Below, piece by piece: positions 55,837 through 64,000 of a DNA stretch of 64,000 bases. The notes under the pieces are model-generated. The model worked only from the letters and a program-made list of their open reading frames with translations, was not told the DNA's origin and did not search any database. This DNA comes from Parapristionchus giblindavisi. Lineage: Eukaryota; Nematoda; Chromadorea; Rhabditida; Diplogasteridae. The stretch lies in NCBI GenBank assembly GCA_943737045.1, contig CALSFV010000237.1, positions 806,001 through 870,000 on the forward strand, in the 5' to 3' direction. Made by a program: the position numbers and the translations under genes. Numbering within the stretch: position 1 is the stretch's first letter; each line of letters begins with the position of its first letter.

Positions 55837-56369
55837 CAGGGCTGGGATTTTGTGTTTTGTGTTTTGTGTTTTTTTGTGTTTTTCATGGTCTTGGACACAA
55901 AAAATTTTGTGTAAAAATTTTGTGTAAATGAGACACAAAATAACACAAAAAAATTGGTGTCAATTTTCTGATTTTACATGATTTTCAGGGAGAAAATCGA
56001 TGATATTAGTCGATTTGTATAGTAAAATTTTATCTGCAAAATTGTAAATTTTGCGAAAATCGGATAATTTTGGTATAGAATTTCCTTTTATCAGTAATTT
56101 GAAGCTTGATATCTCCGTTTTCGTTCAGCCGAAAACCAGACTCATAGGTTTCTTGGTCGCTGTTCTTTTTTGAACTAATATTACATGCTGTTTTGTTCGC
56201 GTTCAAGTTCTATATTGAAAAATATCTTTTTTATTAGCTATAAACTTGCTCAAATCTAGAGAAAAATATTTTTGTGTTTTTTTGTGTTTTGTGTACACAA
56301 AAAATATTTTTGTGTTTTTTGTGTACACAAAATTTTTGTGTCAAGAAAACGTTTTGTGTCCCAGCCCTG
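55837..56369. mobile_element. hAT-like MITE, 533 bp, with perfect 8-bp target site duplication
   Basis: The element begins CAGGGCTGGG and ends CCCAGCCCTG. It is flanked on both sides by GACCCAAT (55829-55836 and 56370-56377). An 8-bp duplication with CAGGG-type ends is the hallmark of the hAT superfamily. The subterminal regions are multiple copies of TTTTGTGT and ACACAAAA in opposite orientation. No transposase is encoded. Confidence 0.92.
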
Positions 56370-56842
56370 GACCCAATCCACTGAAAGACAGATTATTCTT
56401 TGTGATAGATTATTAGCCCTTTCTATGAACAAATGATATTCAATATTGAAAAGAAAAAAAGAATACCACTGAATACCATGCCATAGAAGAAAAAAGGAGA
56501 ATATGGTAAAGATTATTAATGACGATTACATCACAGAATCAACGTTTGTCTCTTGTAAATAAGGAATGATTAACCTTATTATCATATTTGATAATGTTGT
56601 AGATATATTCATTTATTCTTCCTTATTCATGACTTTCATCCCTTATAGAATGTGTCAGAATGAATTAAAAAGAGGTCTTATATACCCTTAGGGCTCTAAG
56701 TAATAATTAAGAATCAGTGTGAGATTCTTTCCATTCAATAGAATAAGAGATGTTACTTCATTCTCTCTTTCATGTAGTTTCGTGTGAATTCATTTTATTC
56801 TTCCTATATTTGATCTTTGATCTTTGATTAGATTGAATAGTC

Positions 56843-59800
56843 ATGAATGATACTATATCGATTATTTATAATGATACGCTTATTGATCTACTAAATCGAA
56901 TCAATGATACAGAACCCAAGGTATTATAGTTTATCTATTAAATCTATATTGTTTTCATATTTCAGAAATATTTTCAATACATAAGAAACTCAAGTGATTA
57001 TTCAAGAAATTATGCAAAATCGAATACATTAATTGGGCCGGTAATATGCACTTTCATTCTTTGAAATATTTATGTCATCAAATAAAAAAGTTTTTAGCTT
57101 CAAATACATAATGATATGATAATTGTACATTGAATCTTCTTTCTATGTAATTAGTGACTATATTTAGTATAGTTCCATCTCTTCTTTATTCTTAGTCTAT
57201 CTTCGTTGGAGACAACACAATACTTTTCCACTCCCATGAACTTATTCTCATATTAATCATTTATTATTATATTTTGTTTATAACTCTTTCTTTTCTATGC
57301 AACTGTTCATTGTCTTCTGAAGTTATGAACAATCCGTATTTTCTACAGTAATCAAGTAGTACGATAAACACAATTGTGATAGTGGAAGTGAAATATTCAC
57401 TTCGATCATTGAGATATCTTGAATGTATAATAGAATCGTATGAATCGTATCTCATGTCTTCTATCATCTTCACTAATCAGATTTATCTGAAGGAATCACG
57501 ATGTATAGAGTACCCTTCCTCTCTCCTTCATACTATTTCCTCCTCCCACACCTCCCTCTCCCTCTCCCTCTGTCTCCTCCCTCTCCCTCTATCTCCTCCC
57601 TCTACTTACTCCTCACCTCTCCTCTCAATCTCTAGAATCCAATTGTGGTGTTCTTCTTACTATCCTCTTCTATCAAATTTCTATGCCAAATTCAAATTCA
57701 AATTAATTTATCTATTCAGCACTTTATGCAGAACAGTAAGTCATGGTGGGATGGGGAATTTACAGGCAACTTCTTCTTCTTCCGTCTCTGAGAGTATTTT
57801 TCTATAGCATTCTTTTCTTATTCTATTCTCTTCATTCAAGTACTTCCGACTATCATCCCCTGTATTCTTTCCAATCCATTCAATCTATATATACGGTATC
57901 AACATTCTCTTATAGATCTATTATCGAAAGGATGTTACATATTCGAACGTGTTCTTTCTCTTCTATAAGTCTTTCTATATTTACATCTTCCTTCATTTAG
58001 AACTTTCCTCTTCATTTTAATTTATTACTCTTCTATATTCTAGACTTCTCTCGACAACTTCCAAACACTGTCTATTCTTCTTCTTCTTCTTTTAGCTAAT
58101 TTTTCTGCATGAAGTAGCTTTTCCTGAACGGGATTAAAGTCTTCTATGAGTTATGTTATCTATCTATCTATCACTTTTTATACTTCCTATTCTTTCTACA
58201 TTTAACTCGTCACTTTAATTTCCTTACAAATTCCTCGTTTTAGTCAACGACTACCGGAAATATGTTATCTTGTGACTGTTTTTAGGCTAAAATAGGAAGA
58301 CCTCATTAGTAGTACTCGAGTTATTATGTTGGAGTTAAGACTATCGATTGAATTGATAGTTAGAGAAGTAAATAAATAAATATGGTTAGATGGAGACATT
58401 CTTGGATGTAACACAAGCAGATTCATTCTTATTCTTATTCTCTTCATTTTTATTCTTCATATTCATTCATAAACGTTATCATCTAAGACTAATCATATTT
58501 GATCATTCAAATGAAGAATATCATGGATTGTATATATTCCTTCTATTCATCATATCATTCCACTTGATTTCATTCTTTCTTTCTCTTTTAGTTCCTTCTT
58601 CATCTACTCATACAACTAACAATGTTTAACACTTTCCCATTCCTTCATTCTATCTCTATAACATAAAAGGAATTTAAACTAAACATGTATTATATAGTAC
58701 AATATGAACCAATTGATATATCCCTAGTAATATTTGATCTTTGAACTGTACCTCTGTCTACTTTTTTCTAATCTCTACCTTTTCCTAAATATAGCAGATA
58801 TTGAATTGTCTTCATTAACAATTAAATTGTCCTAAGATCCAACTTTTACTAAAGAACAAAAAAATAGACTTTTTCTTCCAATTATGATCGAAAGTAAATA
58901 TTATGTGAGAGCAATTATTCTTCCTCCTTCTCCATTTTTCTTCTCACATTCTCAGACTTCATTTGCCCCTCTTCTTTTTAATATTAATAATATTGTAAAT
59001 ATATGTTCAATATTGATTAATATTTCAGATGACATCACTTCAGACAATTTCATGTCTTCTATTGGGTATTCTATCATTGATTCTCAATTCTTTTGTAATC
59101 GTCGCTTTGGTTAGAAACAGAAGGTATTGTATTCACTTCACAAAGAAGAAGATTTATTTCAATCAGGGAATATTAAAATCGTATTTCTTTCTCGGAGCTC
59201 ATAGGAATTAAAAGCTAATTTTACTCTCCGTATTAGAAATACTCTCTGGTACAAAGAAAGCGAGAGAGTGTGGCCAGAGCGGAGAGCTGCAAATTTGCTT
59301 GGGATGTCACTTAAATTTTCATAAACGATGATGTCTTTTATTTTCAAATTTCTTTCAGACGAGTTCTGAAGAATGTCTTCTATGTGATTGTATTGAATTG
59401 TGCTATATTAGATTTAATGAGGTGAATAATTCATTTCAAGGTTAATTAATATTCAAAAAATCAAAACCTTAGTTTTTCCGCTTTACCACTGAAGAAAAAT
59501 GAAAGGTTCTAGCAGGAATAATATAGGGTCTTTGTATTGCAATCAATAAATAAATCAATAATATAAATGTTTCAGAGGATTTTGTCTGACAGCTACTTTT
59601 GGAATTCAATTATTCGTTATTCCAGTAACTGATATTAATGTTAAAGTCAAATCGTTTCAGGTGGGTTTAAAAGACAATCGTTTTTAAGTAAACTTTTTAA
59701 AGTAATATAGTGGCGAGCCCCGTTGTTCCATCCCCCCCCCCCCCCCCCCCCCCCCCGGTTCGATTCCTAATCATAACATCGCATCTCCTCCCAGGCGCCT

Positions 59801-62800
59801 GAAAGGGGAATTGGCTATGATTTGATCATTCCGTAAAGAACGTTCGAAGGAGAGATAAGACCTTCCGAACTGAATTGCCCTTGAATTATCTCTGGCCTAA
59901 CGCTGAGGATTTCACATGCCTTCATTTACCGTTACCTCTAACCTTAATTAAAAATAGAGCGAAACAATAATGAAAGTGATCGTTGAAGGATGGGGAGTGT
60001 TTGTTTGTAACCATGAATAGTTCTTGTACTCTGACAATACCATCATTCTTATTCATGATTTGATATTTTTGACAAAATAGAACAAGATATTCTCTTGTTC
60101 TTCATTCATTCAATTGGATTTCTTCCTTTTCTTTCCTCTATTCGAAACGACAAATTACATTGTCTATACATAAATCCTTCTTTAAGACAAGGAAACAAAC
60201 ATCGATGACGAAAATCAATCGATAATACTCTTATTTTGACAGTAAATCGATAAATTGCAGATGATTCGTTATCTGAAATGGTTATTGAAGCAGGGAAATG
60301 TGATGACTATTCTTAACTTACTAGTATTCACATCAAATGAATTCATAGTTATTCGTTATCCTCTTCATTATCGTCGTTATTGTAGGAGAAGAGTCATTTT
60401 GAGTGTTCTACTCGCGTGGTTTGTCTTAATTTTCACTCTCATCTTCAAAAGCGAAAAGAAGAGGCGGCAAGAGAGCGTGTAAAAAGTAGATAGTATTCCA
60501 TTCTTTTCTTTTCTTTTCGCAACTTTGAAGAAATGATTGAAACAAAAAGGAATAAACGATCAAAGATTACACATTTCAGTTGGATAATAACGATATTGTA
60601 TAGTGTTGGATTGTCTCTAACAGATGGTAAAAGAGTCTATAACAACATTCCGTTTTACAAAATGGTTTTCAGCTAGAGAGAACAATTTACCATCTATTCT
60701 CATAGCTATCATGTGCTACTTATGCTTATTTGTTGTTTTGGTAAGCTTAAATTATGTGAATGTAAAATACAATAAAATGTGATTGAGATGTGTTACGGTT
60801 TCATCCTTCGAACGATTAGGAAGTTTCATAGAGCAGAAGAAAGTGGAGAATTTAATGGAGAAGGACAAAAGATTAATAATCGACCTACTAAACATTGTCA
60901 TGGAAAATGTGAAAGAGGACAAAGCAAGTGAGAACATTTATATTGATCTGTCTAATCGATAATCACTGAAACAACATAACAATCTCCTTCCTCTCATGGT
61001 TCTATGAACTCAATGGTGTTTGGTTGAAGGTATATTAATATTAGTTCTGGGTATATCTCTATTTCTAGAATGAATTCATTAAAATCCATTTATTAGAATC
61101 TACAGAGTCTCAAAATGAAAATGCACTTGAGAATAAAGGATTTTATTTTTACATCGCCAAATATGGTCTGATTTTCATGGATAAGACGTATAAAAATATT
61201 TCGATTTTTTAACCAAATAATTATTTAATCAATAGATGCCAAAAAATTAAAAGAACTTAATTGTTGCACCTTCGTTTTGGGATTGTGTTCAAATGCATAA
61301 AAAATGAATGAAAATTCTTTACGAAAATCGTAATATTCCCAAAAAATGTAAATATTTATGAATTTTCGTGATCTTTTGTGGAGAAAAAAAGAGAAGAGAA
61401 AGTTTCAGAAAAGCGGGAAAATGTGAATGGATAGATATTATTGGTTCCATAGAGGCGATTTGATCATACATTTATTGACCAGACAGGCCCAAATTTCTAA
61501 TTATTTTTTTTCAAATATGAAAGAACAAGATATACTCCGTAATTTTATTGAAACTTAACTGTTCGTGAATTTTTATTGAATTCAAGACTTCGAGAAAAAC
61601 CGCAAAATTTATCAAAACCGTTTGTTGGTTAGATCAATCGATAGATCGGATATTAAGGCGCTGTAATTCGCACAGGAAATGGCGAAATCATCTGATGTCA
61701 CGACATAAATATCTAATTGTTATCGGAACTGTACTTTTTGTCAATATTCTATTTCTTGTACCGTACTCTGGAATACAGGTATTCTAAAATCTTTTTGTTG
61801 GATATATCATACATTATTTAGATTCTATCATTTCTCCAAGTACAAGGATGGATGCCTCTATCTATGTTCACTAGTATATTACAACAGGGATGGACGGTAT
61901 TTTTATTCTTTTTTTATTTATTTTCATTTGAAAACTATTCACATATTACAGTGTGTGACAATATGAAATCTCTAGAATAAAAGGGAATATTTTATCACTG
62001 ACCATGAGTGACTCATGAGATTATACGAGCAAACATACTTTTAACATAATATTTATTTAAATGATTTATATAATTGAAGATAATGATCGGCATACATTCT
62101 GTGTGTCAACCTCTTTGTTACTTTCGAATGAATGAATTTCGTCGACTTGCTTGTTGTCATGGGAGAACTCCATGGAATAAAACAAAGAGTTTCAGTCATA
62201 ATAAATCATTCGGTACAATTATATATTATTAATTGATATAATCAATATAATCATAGCTGTTACTAAATCACATATACGTGATGATGATCAAGAAGGAATG
62301 GAAATGTTAATGGATTCTCCAAAGCCAAGACAGGTACAATATTATATTTGTTTATCTGGACGTTAAAGGGACAAAATTGATTTCGTTATACTCTATCGAT
62401 GTAGAAATTTCATAGACCACGACACATTGTATCTTTTTTCTCTTTGTCTTTCATTCATGTTTTACAAGGGAATGGTCTCAATTCGGCCTGGCCTTATGAG
62501 ATGTCAATAGTGTGACTAAAATGAGTTATATATGCTCATCGCAAAACCGTTTTTAGACAGTGCCTAATCGACCTGAGCTTCGAGAAAATCGATATTTAAA
62601 TTAGACTTTCTGGGCTGATTCGAAAGATCATGCTGTCTCCTACACTAAAATATCCCGATGGGTTCGTTAACTCATCTATCAACTATCGAGACATACCTGC
62701 ATTCCTATTTTCTTTTTTGTTTTTTCAGAATCACAGCAAAATATTTCAATCCTTCGACAAGATAAAAATCAGCAAAAGAAAATTGCTTCAAAGGGGATCG

Positions 62801-63510
62801 AACCCTTGGCAATCAAAAGTGAACGGGACACCTTATCCACTACACTACGGAAGTCCATGTGTTGTTGGCTGATAGATGAGCTAATGAACCCATCGTGATA
62901 GTTTAGTGTAGGAGACCATGCGAACTTTCGAATCGACCAGCCAGCCAAGAAAGGCAAATTTCAAGATCGATTTTCTCGAATCTCATGTCGATTAGGCACT
63001 GTCTAAAAACGGATTTGCGATCGGCATATATAGCTTATTTTAGTCACACTATGGACATCTCATAAGGTCCAAATTGAGACCATTCCCTTGTTAGGAACGT
63101 AGATCAATCGATTTGTCTGTAATCGAAATCGATCTGTATCTATCACATTCTCTTTTTTTCAAATGGATGAAGCTATCCACAAAGACAATTAGATTATTGA
63201 ATAATATGACTTACAGCCTCTACTCGACCATGCATGTCTGATCATTGCTCCAATAAATCCTAGTTGGGGGCCAAATGTTGTCAAATTTCGTGCGTATGGG
63301 CATCAGCTTTCTAAGGTTTGCGTTATCGATCCAATATTTTTTTTAAACAAATGGCTCTAAACACTTTTGTTTATTATTAAAATTCAGGTGAAAGATTCAG
63401 CCGTTGAACGATTTAAGAATGGAGATAAAAACATTCTTTTACGAAGTCGAAGTGAAACTGAACTGATTCCAATCAAGAAGAAGTCTAAAGCTGATTGTGC
63501 ATTACCGTAA
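56843..63510 (+). CDS. Rhodopsin-family (class A-like) seven-transmembrane receptor with long C-terminal region
   Basis: 15 exons: 56843-56920, 56966-57040, 59029-59123, 59359-59421, 59576-59660, 60261-60478, 60580-60626, 60673-60740, 60788-60927, 61676-61778, 61822-61896, 62080-62212, 62257-62333, 63217-63315, 63388-63510; 492 residues, phases consistent throughout. N-terminus: three NDT glycosylation sites and no signal peptide. TM1 GILSLILNSFVIVALV; TM2 VIVLNCAILDLM; after TM3, VIRYPLHYRRYCRRR in place of D/E-R-Y; TM6 KYLIVIGTVLFVNILFLV; TM7 ends SVCQPLCYF in place of NPxxY, followed by a basic, Cys-containing tail. The third cytoplasmic loop (60788-60927) is long and charged. The last two exons (LLDHACLIIAPINPSWGPN...) are unusual. 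The first two exons join over a 2-kb intron and are less certain. Ligand unknown. Confidence 0.78.
59732..59756. repeat. Homopolymer tract of 25 C followed by a B-box-like motif
   Basis: Twenty-five consecutive C lie in intron 5 of the receptor gene. GGTTCGATTCC follows directly (59757-59767), identical in form to a tRNA B box, but no A box or cloverleaf is evident. The G-strand could form a quadruplex. Confidence 0.85.
62465..63090. mobile_element. PIF/Harbinger-like MITE, 626 bp, TTA target duplication, with internal tRNA-like sequence
   Basis: The ends are CAAGGGAATGGTCTCAATT and its inverted copy. TTA flanks both sides (62462-62464 and 63091-63093). The arms share TGCCTAATCGACCT-type sequence with the element at 21076-21507, so the two belong to one family. 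It lies in intron 13 of the class A receptor gene. The centre differs from the 21076 copy and carries a tRNA-like segment. Confidence 0.88.
62784..62856 (-). pseudogene. tRNA pseudogene inside the 62465-63090 transposon
   Basis: On the minus strand the A-box region TAGTGTAGTGGATAAGG and the T arm AAGGGTTCGATCCCCTT (perfect 5-bp stem, 7-base loop) are intact. The anticodon stem is badly paired (the loop would read TTT), and the acceptor stem pairs at only about half its positions. The sequence is tRNA-derived with a possible Pol III promoter, but is unlikely to work as a tRNA. Confidence 0.75.
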
Positions 63511-64000
63511 TCGTTATATTGTAGACCATTCCGTTCAATGTATTTTGGTATTTCACATTCCCAATACTGGTATATACAGGCATTCCAATGTTCTGTGTTT
63601 CGTGTCAATGTAACATATCCATGATCTTCACTTTTATTACCAATAAAGTTAAATTGATTTTCAATAATGATCTATCCACCATGGCACAGTTGAATTTTAT
63701 CTATCTAGACGTTTATACGTAAGATTTGCGTTTGATTTCATAAGAACTCATGATTACTAAAGGATTTCTTTTTGATAAATCTTGCAAAATTGCACAATCT
63801 GACAATGAAGAATATTTCAGTCATACAGCGAAAGAAATAAAAGAGAAATGTGTGGTGTCTCCAGAATGAGCGCTTTTGTAGCCCTCATCATTCTAATATT
63901 GTCATTGCATTTATTAACCAAATACATTCTTTCCTGAACTACCCCAATACCTGTTGAACAGTTAGTTCCGTGTAACTCTAGTGTACTCTTCACTATATAA
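63511..64000. other. Sequence downstream of the class A receptor, no gene recognised
   Basis: A+T-rich sequence. A 74-residue minus-strand frame at 63384-63608 overlaps the last receptor exon in antisense and has no gene-like features. Confidence 0.5.

Larger units (their letters stand above)
53869..56842. other. Intergenic between DESI2 and the class A receptor
   Basis: No gene is seen. The stretch contains a 109-bp short MITE (55462-55570), a hAT-like MITE (55837-56369), and a TTTGATC array at 56808-56829, just before the next ATG. Confidence 0.6.

Noticed and set aside
57376..57807. 143-residue plus-strand frame
   Set aside because: It lies in the 2-kb second intron of the class A receptor model; it is Ser/Leu-rich from CT-rich simple sequence and has no family motif.
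62784..62856. Functional tRNA gene
   Set aside because: The T arm is perfect, but the anticodon and acceptor stems are mispaired and the sequence lies in the middle of a MITE.

Overview
This window is nuclear DNA from a nematode. It is A+T-rich and has many short introns (often 45-60 bases, GT...AG with TTTCAG-like acceptors). It carries a cluster of nematode-type seven-transmembrane chemoreceptors, and several starts sit just after acceptor-like TTTTAG or ATTATAG sites, as expected for spliced-leader trans-splicing. The dense introns (26 exons in one gene, 17 in another) would suit a rhabditid or diplogastrid worm, but the species cannot be fixed from the sequence. All gene models below were built by hand: every listed exon chain keeps phase, and the totals divide by three.

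Layout. 1-3186: repeats and a mariner transposase relic. 3187-8348 (+): an intact GH31 alpha-glucosidase with a trefoil domain. 8504-15154 (-): a protein-phosphatase-1 glycogen-targeting subunit (RVxF motif plus CBM21), split by a 5.3-kb segment (about 9097-14380) that has inverted repeats at its ends and carries a decayed, intron-containing glycogen synthase copy on the opposite strand. 15502-16853 (+): a seven-transmembrane receptor. 17865-20315 (-): a threonine dehydratase/serine racemase-type PLP enzyme with a C-terminal ACT-like domain. 21633-22968 (-), 24639-26299 (-) and 28606-30188 (+): three Srg-superfamily (Srv-like) chemoreceptors. 36987-43185 (+): a globin with long Ser/Pro-rich tails and two alternative last exons. 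43527-46341 (-): an ILF2/NF45 homologue, tail to tail with the globin. 48850-53868 (+): a DESI2/PPPDE-family cysteine isopeptidase. 56843-63510 (+): a rhodopsin-family receptor with an extra C-terminal region.

Most of the remaining structure is non-autonomous DNA transposons. One hAT-like element has a perfect 8-bp target duplication. Two Harbinger-like elements have CAAGGG...CCCTTG ends and TAA/TTA duplications. There are also mariner-type foldbacks and compound foldbacks of about 44-bp units. A TTTGATC heptamer repeat recurs inside introns, often against the 3' splice site.

The genes do not form an operon. The notable link is that alpha-glucosidase, the glycogen-targeting subunit and the glycogen synthase copy all belong to glycogen/starch metabolism. 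The synthase copy is dead and sits inside an apparent transposon-like insertion.
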